DNA from: Pseudomonas aestuarii
Lineage (GTDB): Bacteria > Pseudomonadota > Gammaproteobacteria > Pseudomonadales > Pseudomonadaceae
Direction of reading: 5' to 3'
DNA length: 64,000 nt
Assembly (NCBI RefSeq): GCF_027988105.1
Contig: NZ_JAQJZJ010000008.1
Location: forward strand, 62,001-126,000
Positions 25,725-33,998 of the stretch are shown here, piece after piece; within the stretch, counting starts at the first letter, position 1, and each line of letters begins with the position of its first letter. The notes beneath the pieces are model-generated. The model was not told the DNA's origin. It saw only the letters and a program-made list of their open reading frames with translations, and ran no database searches. The position numbers and the translations under genes were made by a program.

Positions 25725-26420
25725 TCAAGCCAGCAGTTCTGTAATCCAGCGGACGTGTTGGGCAACCTCTTGCACCTTTTCCTCGGCCACGGCCTGCCGC
25801 GCCCGGGCGAAGTTGGCCAGGGTCTGCTGCTTCAGGCGCAACGCTCGCTGCCACTTGGCCAGGAACGCCGGGCTGCGTTGCTGCAGCTGCAGTGGGCCGA
25901 AGTACAGTTGCTCAGTGGTGTAGATCACCGGTCCGATGCGCTCGGCGACGATGACTTCGTAGTCGAAGCGGTTTTCCCGCAGCACTTCCTCGCAGAGGAT
26001 GCGGTAGCCATTGTCCATCAGCCATTGGCGCAGTGGTTGCTCGCCGCCATTGGGCTGGAGGATCAGGCGCTCATCACCGCTCAGGCGGGCCTTGCCGCTG
26101 TCGAGGATATCGCGGATCTTCTCGCCGCCCATGCCACAGAGGCTGATCGCCGTGATCCCGTCGCCCGGCTCGATTGCCGCCAGCCCATTGGCTAGGCGCA
26201 CGGTGATTCGCTGGCTCAGGTCGTTGTCGCGCACGGTACGTTCCGCCGCATGAAACGGCGTCAAGGCCACCTCGCCGGCCACCGCCGCCGCGATGACGCC
26301 GCGGCACATCAACGCCACCGGCAGGTAGCCGTGATCTGAGCCGATATCGGCCAGCCGCGCACCTGCCGGGACATGGGCTGCGACGCGCTCCAGGCGCATG
26401 GACAATGTCCGTTCGTTCAA
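25725..26420 (-). CDS. trmK: tRNA (adenine(22)-N(1))-methyltransferase TrmK family
   Basis: A 231-residue SAM-dependent methyltransferase. The Rossmann motif I is LADIGSDHGYLPVALM (about residues 23-38), and the family motif SLCGMGGEKIRDIL is at about 97-110. LQPNGGEQPLRQWL follows, then a C-terminal helical tail. It methylates A22 of tRNA in Bacillus; in Pseudomonas the gene is conserved but less studied. The start is a TTG at 26420 with AAAGGGG upstream, giving MNERTLSMRLERV as in relatives I recall; ATG 26399 is the alternative. It appears monocistronic. Confidence 0.85.
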   Translation of the reverse strand: MNERTLSMRLERVAAHVPAGARLADIGSDHGYLPVALMCRGVIAAAVAGEVALTPFHAAERTVRDNDLSQRITVRLANGLAAIEPGDGITAISLCGMGGEKIRDILDSGKARLSGDERLILQPNGGEQPLRQWLMDNGYRILCEEVLRENRFDYEVIVAERIGPVIYTTEQLYFGPLQLQQRSPAFLAKWQRALRLKQQTLANFARARQAVAEEKVQEVAQHVRWITELLA

Positions 26421-26625
26421 CTTCAGCCCCTTTCACCACGCGCGTCCGGCACGTCGGGCCGGATCGGCGCGGGATTCTGCCAAGCAACGCCGCGCATGGC
26501 AAATTCCTGCGGGCCGGACCACGCTTCGCCCTGTACCTGTGGCACTGGGATCGGCCCACGGAAAACCCTGGCATGGGCCGCTTGCGGCCTATAGATAAAT
26601 CAGCCCCCTTTGCGCATTTTCCTCT

Positions 26626-27123
26626 TCAAGCACGGGCGCCTGGGGTGCCGCGAGCGTTCTTCTTCTGCAGGATCAGCGACGCTTCGTTGTAGGCATTCTG
26701 GAAGGCGTCGCCGCCGATCCAATTCACTGCCGTGTCTTCGTCTTCATCGTGGAAAATCGCCCGATAGGTGATCAGCAGACCCATCATGAAGTCGGTCGCC
26801 GCGTCTTCTGCTTCCTCAGCGACCACCAACTCCAACACCGGGTATTGCAGGAACACCACGCACATCGCCAGCAGGCTGATGCCTTCGCCGACTTTCATCG
26901 CCTGGAACAGGTCGTCGAAGTGCGCCGGGTCGAAACCGTTCTCTTCGATGTCTTTGAAGTCGAAGGTGCTCAGGTCGATTTCGACATCATCGAACGGCTC
27001 GTTGATCAGCGGATTGGCCAGGAGCGGATGCACGACAGTGGCCTTGGACTTGCCCGAACGGTTCTGCTTGGCCTTGGCCTTGGCCCGCTGGGCGCGTTTT
27101 TGCTGTTTATCTGGAGAAGCCAT
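26626..27123 (-). CDS. Conserved protein of unknown function with a lysine-rich N-terminus
   Basis: About 165 residues from ATG 27123 (MASPDKQQKRAQRAKAKAKQ). The first 25 residues are highly basic, and the rest is acidic and helical: FDDVEIDLSTFDFKDIEENG, then a hydrophobic stretch (LLAMCVVFLQYPVLELVV) too broken for a clear membrane helix. I know similar uncharacterised Pseudomonas proteins but no named domain. The upstream in-frame ATGs at 27183 and 27159 seem too early. It is divergent from the VOC gene across about 250 nt. Possible roles include nucleic-acid or ribosome association, suggested only by the basic tail. Confidence 0.7.
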   Translation of the reverse strand: MASPDKQQKRAQRAKAKAKQNRSGKSKATVVHPLLANPLINEPFDDVEIDLSTFDFKDIEENGFDPAHFDDLFQAMKVGEGISLLAMCVVFLQYPVLELVVAEEAEDAATDFMMGLLITYRAIFHDEDEDTAVNWIGGDAFQNAYNEASLILQKKNARGTPGARA

Positions 27124-27370
27124 GGAGGCGAGTTCCTTGTCCGGTGCAGCCATCTGCATGGCCCGGGATAATCGTGCGCACATTGTATTGAGTCTTGGCT
27201 GGGTTCGTCGGCCAAAGGGGATTTATTTTCCTGCTCCAAACCCCCGCATCGGCTCGAACCGCGGCGTGGCAACCGTGAAAGCGCGGTACGCACCTTGCCG
27301 ACACGGGTTCCGCCGGCCTGCGCTGCTAAAATTCACGTATCGGTGCCAAGCGCAATCGTGGAGAACCAAG

Positions 27371-27850
27371 ATGATCAGCAAAAATACGATTTGTCTCTGG
27401 TACGACGGCGGCGCCTTGGACGCTGCAACCTTCTACGCCGAGACCTTCCCGGACAGCGCGGTAGGCGCAGTCCATCGCGCGCCTGGCGACTATCCGGCGG
27501 GCAAGCAGGACGATGTCCTGACGGTCGAGTTCAGGGTGGCGGGCATCCCATGTCTAGGGCTCAACGGGGGGCCGGCGTTCAAGCACAGCGAGGCGTTCTC
27601 GTTCCAGATTGCGACCGACGACCAAGCCGAAACCGACCGTTTGTGGAACGCGATTGTCGGCAACGGCGGCGAGGAAAGCGCCTGCGGCTGGTGCAAGGAC
27701 AAGTGGGGACTGTCGTGGCAGATCACCCCACGCGCTCTGATGGCCGCGATAGCCGATCCTGACCGAGCAGCGGCCAAGCGCGCGTTCGACGCCATGATGG
27801 CGATGCGAAAGATCGACATCGCCGCGATCGAGGCGGCGCTGAAGGGGTAG
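27371..27850 (+). CDS. VOC-superfamily PhnB-like protein
   Basis: A 159-residue protein of the PF06983 group (PhnB/3-demethylubiquinone methyltransferase-like fold). It shows WYDGGALDAATFYAETFPDS, VLTVEFRVAGIPCLGLNGGP, AFSFQIATDDQAETDRLWNA and CGWCKDKWGLSWQITP in the usual order. It has paired beta-alpha-beta-beta-beta modules, with a possible metal site poorly conserved. Members are often annotated as glyoxalase or methyltransferase, but most are uncharacterised. GTGGAGAACCAAG precedes ATG 27371. It stands alone before the DUF4917 gene. Confidence 0.88.
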   Translation: MISKNTICLWYDGGALDAATFYAETFPDSAVGAVHRAPGDYPAGKQDDVLTVEFRVAGIPCLGLNGGPAFKHSEAFSFQIATDDQAETDRLWNAIVGNGGEESACGWCKDKWGLSWQITPRALMAAIADPDRAAAKRAFDAMMAMRKIDIAAIEAALKG

Positions 27851-28032
27851 CCGGCGTTGCGGCGCTGGAGCATTGCGTCCAGACCGCTCTTGCACGGTGA
27901 CGCGCTGGCGGGCCCGCAGGCGCTGTCTTCGGGCAGCGGCACGGCAACCGCACCGGCCACGCCGGCAGTTGCTGCGCCCCATGCTAAAGTCGCGCCTTGC
28001 GCAATCACGGCCCAAGGCGACAAATAACCATT

Positions 28033-29049
28033 ATGGAATTCCCGGCATTTACTGGCGAACTGGAAGACTGGAGCACCCTCAACAGCAGCATCGGCTTTGC
28101 CGAGCTGCTGATCGGCAACGGCGCGAGCCAGGCGGTATGGCGCAAGTTCGCCTATTCCTCACTGTTCGACGAAGCCCAGACCACCCGCAACCGTCCCCTT
28201 AGCGCGACCGAGCTCAGCGTGTTCCGGGCCCTGGATACCAGCAACTTCGAGCAGGTGCTCAGCGCCCTGAAAAACAGCATCCGGGTCAATGCCGCGCTGA
28301 CCATCAACTCGTCGTCGCCGCGCCATCGCTACTTCGCCATCAAGGAAGCACTGATCCACGCCGTGCGCTCGGTGCATATCCCCTGGAGCCTGATGCAAGC
28401 CAGCGGCCTGGAGCGGATCAACCGCGCGCTCAGCCAATACCAGACGGTCTATTCCGGCAATTACGACCTGCTCAACTACTGGGCCATCATGCAGGCGCCG
28501 GCGGCGTTTGAAGACCTGTTCCGCGGCGCGGACTCGACCTTCGCCCCCGATAATTGCCAGCGCCAGGGCACGGCCACGCGCATGCTGTACCTGCATGGCG
28601 GCATGCACCTGGTGAAAAACAGCGATGGCAGCACACGCCTCCTCAATTCCTCGGAAAGCACCCTGCTGGCCAGCTTCGCCATCAACCGGCTGGGCGATAT
28701 CCCGCTGTTCGTCAACGAAGGCAGCAGCGCCGACAAGCTCAAGGCCATCCGCAGTTCCGACTACCTGTCGTTCTGCTACAGCCAGCTGGCGCAAGCCAAG
28801 GACCGGCTGTGCATCTTCGGTCACAGCCTGGCGGCGCAGGATCAGCACCTGATCCAGGCCTTGCAGCAGGCCGGGTTGCAGACCCTGGCCATCTCGATCT
28901 ACCCGCACAACCCGCTGTTTATCGCCCAGCAGAAGCAGCACTACACCAGCCTGTTCGCCGCACAGCAGGTGGAACTGCGCTTCTTCGATGCGCTCAGCCA
29001 CCCACTGGGCGATCCCGAGTTGCGCATCGCGGCCCCAGCAGCGCCGTAA
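28033..29049 (+). CDS. DUF4917 family protein with SIR2-like fold signatures
   Basis: A 338-residue protein starting MEFPAFTGELEDW. Three short blocks resemble SIR2-like proteins: LLIGNGAS (residues 25-32, where SIR2-like proteins have a GxGxS nucleotide loop), YLHGGMHL (about 185-192, the usual His-Gly), and CIFGHSLAAQDQHLI (about 258-272, like GYSLSDxDI). The order and spacing fit an NAD-binding SIR2-like core with a long helical insert (about 50-170). The closest Pfam assignment I can give from memory is DUF4917. SIR2-like proteins in bacteria often act in NAD depletion, but no defence partner is adjacent, so function is open. The binding site is weak. Confidence 0.7.
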   Translation: MEFPAFTGELEDWSTLNSSIGFAELLIGNGASQAVWRKFAYSSLFDEAQTTRNRPLSATELSVFRALDTSNFEQVLSALKNSIRVNAALTINSSSPRHRYFAIKEALIHAVRSVHIPWSLMQASGLERINRALSQYQTVYSGNYDLLNYWAIMQAPAAFEDLFRGADSTFAPDNCQRQGTATRMLYLHGGMHLVKNSDGSTRLLNSSESTLLASFAINRLGDIPLFVNEGSSADKLKAIRSSDYLSFCYSQLAQAKDRLCIFGHSLAAQDQHLIQALQQAGLQTLAISIYPHNPLFIAQQKQHYTSLFAAQQVELRFFDALSHPLGDPELRIAAPAAP

Positions 29050-29171
29050 CGACTCCCGACCTGACCGCGCCTGACGGGCTCAACCCTGCCGGCGCACGGC
29101 GCTGGCCGAGGTAAGAAGCGGGGCCCCACTCGCCACTCCCGGGTCAAGAGCCGAGGCCTACCCGCCCTGCC

Positions 29172-31310
29172 CTAGCCTGCGTGTTCCGGCTGCCAGTCGC
29201 TGACGATGATGCCTGCTCGGCCTTGCTGCCGGCCGGCTCTTTCCGCCTGCTTGCGCGCGCTGATGCTGGCCACGCATTGGTCGTCGTTGTTGAGGATCAC
29301 GATGCATTCCAGGCACTGGATGCACTCGTCGTAGTCGATGCGGCCGTCGCGCTCGATGGCGCCGATTTCGCAGTGGTTCTTGCAGTGCTGGCAGGGCTGG
29401 CCGCAGGCGTCGATGCGCTTGAGCCAGGCGAACAGGTGGAACTTGCCGAGCATGGCCAGGCCGGCGCCGAGCGGGCAGACGTAGCGGCAATAGAACTTGT
29501 GCACGAACAGGCCCAGGCCGAGCAGGATCACGGCGTAGAGCACGAACGGCCAGCTGCGCACGAAGAACAGGGTGATCGAGGTCTTGAAGGGTTCCACCTC
29601 GGCCAGGCGTTCGGCCAGGCTCAGGGAGTAGAAGGCCGCGAGCAGCAGGCCGAGCAGGATGACATATTTGAGCTTTTGCAGGCGCTGGTGGCGGCGCTCG
29701 GACACTTTCCACTGCCTGATCCGCAGGCGCTTGGCCACCCAGCCGAGCATTTCCTGCAGGGCGCCGAAGGGGCAGAGCCAGCCGCAGAACAGGCCGCGGC
29801 CCCAGAGAAACAGGCTGACGAAGGTGAAGCTCCAGAGGATGAAGATCAGCGGGTCCATCAGGAACACGCGGATATCGAAATCATGCCCCAGGGTCAGCAG
29901 CAGGGTGAAGATATTCACCACCGACAGCTGGCCCTGGGCGTAGAGCCCGATAAACCCCAGGGTGAACAGCAGGAAGCCGGCGCGGAACAGGTGAAAACCG
30001 CGACTGTGGGCGCTGATGCGCTGCTGGAAGATGAACACGCCGCTCAACAGGATCAGCGCCCCGACCAGCAGGCCGATCTGCCATATGCGTTGCTGCCACA
30101 TGCGCAGCCAGATGGGCAGCGGCTCGGCCGTGGCGACGGCCTGCTGGATATCGAACAGCTGCAGGTCGAGCTGGAACGCCCGGCTGAAGTGGCTGTGGCT
30201 CTCCACCAGATGATTGCGCCGCAGGCTGACGTTCAGTTGCAGGGCGGCGGGCTGCGCCGGGTTGAAGGCGGCGTGGGTCTTGATGCGCAAGATATGCGCG
30301 TCGACCGCCTGCAGCGGCGTGGCGAGCGTCGCCAGCACCTCGCCATTATTGAAGTTCATGTCGTACAACTCGATGGCCTGGCCGTGTTGCATCAGCACCA
30401 GGCGGCTGGTGGCAGTGGCCGGGGTGAAATCGGCAGGGACATGCCGGTACAGGCCGCTGGACATGACCAGCAGCGCCTGTTCGCCGGGCAGCAACTCCTC
30501 GTTGAGCTGCTGCCAGCCGGCCTCGCCGAGCAGGTTGCGGCCAATGCTCGGGGCGTTGAGGTAGGCGAAATGCAGCTCGCTGAAGGGCACGCTGTCGTCC
30601 GCCTGCTCGAACGCGGGGAAATCGCTCAACGGATGCCCCAGCTCCGCTTCGACCTCCTCGCGGCCCAGCGTCCAACGCTGCACGTAGCCGCTATCCAGCA
30701 GGCGCTGCCAGTCCATCGGCTGGTAGAGATCGCTTTTCGCCGTGGCCAGCGGACCGCTGGCGAAGCCCTCGAGCAGTTGCCGGGCGACACTCATGGCGGC
30801 CTGCAGCACGGTTTCATTGAGGATCACCACCGACACCGTGGCCTTGCTGACGCCATCGAACTGGGTGGTCGATTCGCCGTCCGCGCTGTCCGAGCGGCGG
30901 CCGCCGACGATGATCGGCCGGCTTATGGGTTGTTGCCGGTACTGATCGACGAAGTCCAGCAGCGGCTGCACCCCCAGGCCATAGAGAAACACCGGCTCGT
31001 GGTGTTCAAGCACCCGCACCCCGGCCAGCACGCCCTGCAGGTCCATGCCGATGAGCAGGCGGATGGGCTTGCCGGAGAAGCCTTGGAGGCTCGAGTAGTC
31101 GCTGGATTCGAAGGCGTAGCCGAGCAGCTCGTCGAGCTGGTAGACGCTGTAGACCGGCGGGGCCTCCTGCTTGGGCTCGATCCGCGTGGCCTTCGGGAAC
31201 AGCTGGAGGATCTCCTCCTGCAGCGCCTCGGCGGCCAGCGGCTGGCTGAACAGCATGCACACCAGCACCAGCACCCGCAGGCAGGCAAAGCGGCTGAAGC
31301 AGGATGGCAT
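29172..31310 (-). CDS. NosR/NirI-family membrane flavo-iron-sulfur protein
   Basis: A 712-residue protein from ATG 31310 (MPSCFSRFACLRVLVLVCML signal), with GAGG 6 nt upstream. A periplasmic FMN-binding-like domain occupies about residues 80-190 (SKATVSVVILNETVL region), then a long periplasmic part. A bundle of about five to six helices contains the paired CGWLCPFG (about 508) and CRYVCPLG (about 606). A C-terminal cytoplasmic ferredoxin-like region follows, with C-x3-C-x2-C-x3-C and C-x2-C-x2-C. NosR supports nitrous oxide reductase and NirI supports nitrite reductase, but no nos or nir genes are nearby, so its partner is unknown. An ANR-like box lies upstream. Confidence 0.88.
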   Translation of the reverse strand: MPSCFSRFACLRVLVLVCMLFSQPLAAEALQEEILQLFPKATRIEPKQEAPPVYSVYQLDELLGYAFESSDYSSLQGFSGKPIRLLIGMDLQGVLAGVRVLEHHEPVFLYGLGVQPLLDFVDQYRQQPISRPIIVGGRRSDSADGESTTQFDGVSKATVSVVILNETVLQAAMSVARQLLEGFASGPLATAKSDLYQPMDWQRLLDSGYVQRWTLGREEVEAELGHPLSDFPAFEQADDSVPFSELHFAYLNAPSIGRNLLGEAGWQQLNEELLPGEQALLVMSSGLYRHVPADFTPATATSRLVLMQHGQAIELYDMNFNNGEVLATLATPLQAVDAHILRIKTHAAFNPAQPAALQLNVSLRRNHLVESHSHFSRAFQLDLQLFDIQQAVATAEPLPIWLRMWQQRIWQIGLLVGALILLSGVFIFQQRISAHSRGFHLFRAGFLLFTLGFIGLYAQGQLSVVNIFTLLLTLGHDFDIRVFLMDPLIFILWSFTFVSLFLWGRGLFCGWLCPFGALQEMLGWVAKRLRIRQWKVSERRHQRLQKLKYVILLGLLLAAFYSLSLAERLAEVEPFKTSITLFFVRSWPFVLYAVILLGLGLFVHKFYCRYVCPLGAGLAMLGKFHLFAWLKRIDACGQPCQHCKNHCEIGAIERDGRIDYDECIQCLECIVILNNDDQCVASISARKQAERAGRQQGRAGIIVSDWQPEHAG

Positions 31311-31437
31311 GGCGCGCCTCGTCGGTATTGTCCCTGCAGCCATGCTATCCGGCGTGCAGCCGAGCGCCATGCGACTTGCCGGCAGGTAAGGCGCTACTTC
31401 AGTCGTAGAAATGGCCATGTCGCGGCGCTTGAACTTC

Positions 31438-31451
31438 TTGCGCGTGATCAA
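31438..31451 (-). promoter_or_regulatory. ANR/DNR (FNR-type) box candidate
   Basis: On the minus strand the site reads TTGAT-CACG-CGCAA, 8 of 10 matches to TTGAT-N4-ATCAA, with one perfect half-site. It lies about 130 nt upstream of the NosR-type start. Oxygen/nitric-oxide control would suit a NosR/NirI relative. A site with one degenerate half can occur by chance. Confidence 0.4.
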
Positions 31452-31510
31452 GCGCTTATTGGCCCGAGCGGAGTAGCCTTGGCACGACTGCCGCATCAGC
31501 AGGAGCGAAA

Positions 31511-31723
31511 ATGGCCAAGAAATTCCCGTTACAGCCACCCCACCCCGAGCGCATCTGCTGGGGCTGCGACCGCTATTGCCCGGCGGGCTCGCTGGAATGC
31601 GGCAACGGTTCCGAGCGCACCATGCACCCGGCCGAGATGCTCGGCGAGGACTGGTACCTGTTCGGCGACTGGGGCATCGAGCCGCCGGGCGAGACCAAGA
31701 AGCCGAAAGACCAACCGCTCTGA
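31511..31723 (+). CDS. DUF3079 family small protein
   Basis: A 70-residue soluble protein, MAKKFPLQPPHPERICWGCD at the start. It has four Cys (CWGCDRYC, then LEC) and a conserved aromatic end (DWYLFGDWGIEP). The Cys pattern suggests a small zinc or iron-sulfur knuckle. DUF3079 proteins are widespread in beta- and gammaproteobacteria and uncharacterised. CAGGAGCGAAA gives a good binding site before ATG 31511. It is divergent from the NosR-type gene, so the ANR-like box might serve either. Confidence 0.88.
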   Translation: MAKKFPLQPPHPERICWGCDRYCPAGSLECGNGSERTMHPAEMLGEDWYLFGDWGIEPPGETKKPKDQPL

Positions 31724-31743
31724 GTTGTCAGCGCAAGGAAATC

Positions 31744-31795
31744 CGCCAGCTGTTGTAACGCGCCAGGAACCATGGAGCACTGCCTGCGGGTAGGG
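31744..31795 (-). repeat. Decayed fragment of the GTAGGG repeat
   Basis: CGCCAG, CCATGGAGCACTGCCTGCGG and a GTAGGG remnant match the minus-orientation copies at 38359 and 38506. It directly borders the deacetylase pseudogene fragment, suggesting the repeat lay near a rearrangement breakpoint. Confidence 0.4.
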
Positions 31796-31802
31796 CGGCC
31801 TT

Positions 31803-32100
31803 GGTGCAACGCACCGTACACGGGGTGGGTGGCTCGCTATTGGCTGCCGAGCAGGCCTTGCAGCATGGCCTGGCCTGCCACCTGGCCGGAGGCCCCCATC
31901 ACGTCCACCCGGGCGGTTTCTGCAACTTCAATGACCTGGCGGTGATCGCCCGCGACCTGGCGGTGCTCTACCACTGCCTGGGCCGCGCATCCCGCTGGTC
32001 GGCCTGATCAGCGGCGGCTACGACCAGGACCGCGCCGCCCTGGCTCGCCGCCACGGCATCCTCCACCACAGCGCCGCCCGGGTCTGGCACGCGCGCGGGC
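31803..32100 (+). pseudogene. Truncated, internally deleted copy of the deacetylase-like gene
   Basis: This stretch matches the intact gene at 21078-22010. A run of 59 identical bases (31831-31889 against 21369-21427) is followed by similarity through GGFCNFNDLAVIAR. It then jumps 342 bp in the parent, joining at GCCCGC (21495-21500 and 21837-21842), so the motif DCDVHQGDG is lost. After CLGR a 1-nt deletion shifts the frame, then similarity resumes through the RRHGILHHSAARVW block. It has no N-terminal third. It cannot encode a working enzyme. It may derive from the intact copy or from a close homologue brought by transfer. Confidence 0.85.
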
Positions 32101-32148
32101 TGTGCCGAGGCCGGCATAGCCATTGGCCGAGCGGAGCGGGTCGGCGGC

Positions 32149-32427
32149 ATGGCCGAGACCTACCAGGGCGCGGTCTGGCGGCAACTGGCACCATGGCTGC
32201 CGAAGAAGCACCTTCGCGCCGGGCGTACGAGCCGCAAGGCCGTGCTGGAGCTACTGGGCGTGACCCAGCTGCCCGAGCGGCCTAACCACGACCAACTCGA
32301 TGCCTGCCTCTGCGCGCTGCTGGCGGCCGCCGCCGACGGCAGAGTTCCCGGCATGAAGGTAAAGGCTCTCGGCCAACCACTGAGTCAGGACGCCGACGGC
32401 GTCTGGCGCGAAGGCACTATCATTGTC
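32149..32427 (+). pseudogene. C-terminal fragment of a DUF429 protein, fused in frame to topB remains
   Basis: From ATG 32149 the frame reads YQGAVWRQLAPWLPKKHLRA, SRKAVLELLGVTQLP, HDQLDACLCALLAAAADGR, then GVWREGTIIVI, which fits the end of DUF429 (RNase H-like fold) proteins. The N-terminal half is missing. The frame continues directly into topoisomerase III sequence near 32428, so one open frame of about 148 meaningful codons is a chimera of two broken genes. I treat it as decayed; whether any protein is made is unknown. Confidence 0.7.
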
Positions 32428-32842
32428 ATCGGGCAGGCGCTGTACGAGACGCACAAGGCCATCACCTACCCACGCAGCGACTGCGGCTACCTGCCGCTGA
32501 GCCAGCACGGCGAGGCGCCGGCGATCCTCACCGCCCTGGGACGGGCCGATCCGGCGCTGGCCGAGTTGCAGCGGCGGCTGGAGCCGCAGCGCCGCTCGCG
32601 GCACCATGGTGATCTGGGAACAGGCGCTGGACATGCTGCAGAGCGGCGAGATGAGCCTGGAGGATTTCATCGCCAAGCAGTCGGCCTGGATGAGCAAGCA
32701 GGTCGCACGCTGCAGCGGCCTGCACCTGAGCATCAGCGGCGCGGCCGCGCCCGCGAAGACGCCGTGGAAGCGCAAGCGCCAGCCGGGCAAGGCCAAGGCG
32801 ACGAGCGGCCGGCGGGCGAGTCGAGCGCTCAGTCCTCGCTAG
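32428..32842 (+). pseudogene. Remnant of DNA topoisomerase III (topB, mobile-element type)
   Basis: The first piece, in frame with the DUF429 fragment, reads GQALYETHKAITYPRSDCGY then LPLSQHGEAPAILTALGRAD, the type IA topoisomerase region with the catalytic-loop motif TYPRSDCGYLP. After EPQRRSR (near 32600) the frame changes. In the next frame, ALDMLQSGEMSLEDFIAKQS continues the C-terminal part found in topB genes of integrative conjugative elements, ending in a basic tail at 32842. Large parts are missing between and before these pieces. It overlaps the regulator gene's 3' end by 14 nt. Probably a relic of a lost element. Confidence 0.75.
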
Positions 32843-33902
32843 CCACCCCGCTCAGGCGCCGCGCCAACACCCCGAAGCGGCGTCGGTACTGCGCCGGGGT
32901 CAGGCCGACCTTGCGCCGGAACAAGCGGCCGAAGAAGCCGGCGTCCTGATAGCCCACCTCCAGGGCGATGGCCTCCACCGGCAGTTCACCCGCCTCGAGC
33001 ATCTGCTTGGCGTCCTCCAGACGCAGGGTGTGCACGTAATCCAGCGGCGACATGCCGGTGGCCTGGGAGAAACGACGCAGAAAGGTGCGCTCGGCCAGCC
33101 CACTCATCTGCACCATGGCCGCCACCGGCGCCTCGCTCTCGTAGTGCAACGCGGCCCATTCCTGGCAGCGCGCGATCACCGGATCGTTCTGCTGCCCGGT
33201 GCGCATCATGGCGGCGTAGGCCAGCGGACTGGTGGAGCTCCAGTCGAGCAGGTTGATCCGCGCCATCTGCATCGCCTCCTCGGCGCCGACGAAACGGGCG
33301 ATCAGGTACAGCGCCAGGGCGTGCCAGCTGGTGCCGCTGCCAGCCATCACCATGCGCTGGCCCTCGCCCGATATGACCAGGGACTTGTCCGGCTGCCAGC
33401 GCACGCGCGGGTGTTCGAGCTGCAGGTTCTCGCAGTAGCCCCAGTGCGAAGTGCCCTCGTAGCCATCCAGCAGGCCGGTGCGCGCCAGCAGCAGCGCGCC
33501 GGAGCAGGCCGAGGCCAGGGTCGCGCCGGCCGCATGGCGCTCGCGCAACCACTGCACCTCGACGTCGTAGCGCTCGCCCAGCGGCTGCCACGGGCTTACC
33601 GCCAGGTCGCTGACGATCACCACATCGGTCGGGGGCGCATCCGCCAGGCCTGCGTGCGGCTGGATCAGTACACCATTGGCCGCGTGCAACGGCAGGCCGT
33701 CGCGGCTGACGATCAGCGGTCGGAACGGCGAGGCGACTTCGGTCTGATGCATCAGCATATGCCAGTCACGACAAGTGCCCTGCAGCAGGTCGAAGAGACC
33801 GAACAGCGTCGAGGCGGTGGTATCCGGCAGGGCGAGCAAGGCGACGGTCAGGGCCTGGGCGCTACTCGCGCCATCCGGACAAGTCATGGCGGAAATGCCC
33901 AT
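32829..33902 (-). CDS. GlxA-type transcriptional regulator (DJ-1/PfpI domain plus AraC HTH)
   Basis: A 357-residue regulator from ATG 33902 (MGISAMTCPDG). The N-terminal DJ-1/PfpI-like ligand domain (about residues 15-190) has the nucleophile-elbow ASACSGALLLARTGLLDG with Cys at about 134. The C-terminal AraC-type double helix-turn-helix (about 255-345) includes SGLAERTFLRRFSQATGMSP and AIALEVGYQDAGFFGRLFRR. This architecture controls amine, carnitine and related catabolic genes in Pseudomonas; the ligand here is unknown. It is divergent from the TPR-protein gene and overlaps the topB remnant at its 3' end. Confidence 0.93.
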   Translation of the reverse strand: MGISAMTCPDGASSAQALTVALLALPDTTASTLFGLFDLLQGTCRDWHMLMHQTEVASPFRPLIVSRDGLPLHAANGVLIQPHAGLADAPPTDVVIVSDLAVSPWQPLGERYDVEVQWLRERHAAGATLASACSGALLLARTGLLDGYEGTSHWGYCENLQLEHPRVRWQPDKSLVISGEGQRMVMAGSGTSWHALALYLIARFVGAEEAMQMARINLLDWSSTSPLAYAAMMRTGQQNDPVIARCQEWAALHYESEAPVAAMVQMSGLAERTFLRRFSQATGMSPLDYVHTLRLEDAKQMLEAGELPVEAIALEVGYQDAGFFGRLFRRKVGLTPAQYRRRFGVLARRLSGVASED

Positions 33903-33998
33903 TTTCTGACCTGTATGACCATGGTGCGGTTCGCCCGGCGCACCAAAGATGAAGGCGTTGGCACGAGCCAGCGAACCCGACCCTTGGAGCATAGAACA

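Noticed and set aside
29181..31793. Very long open frame antisense to the NosR-type gene; similar ones lie antisense to hrpB (47146-49593), the UvrD-like gene (23535-25553) and the acyl-CoA dehydrogenase (56006-58342)
   Set aside because: They mirror the codon bias of strongly coding genes on the other strand in GC-rich DNA, have Arg/Gln/His/Pro-rich composition and show no domain motifs.
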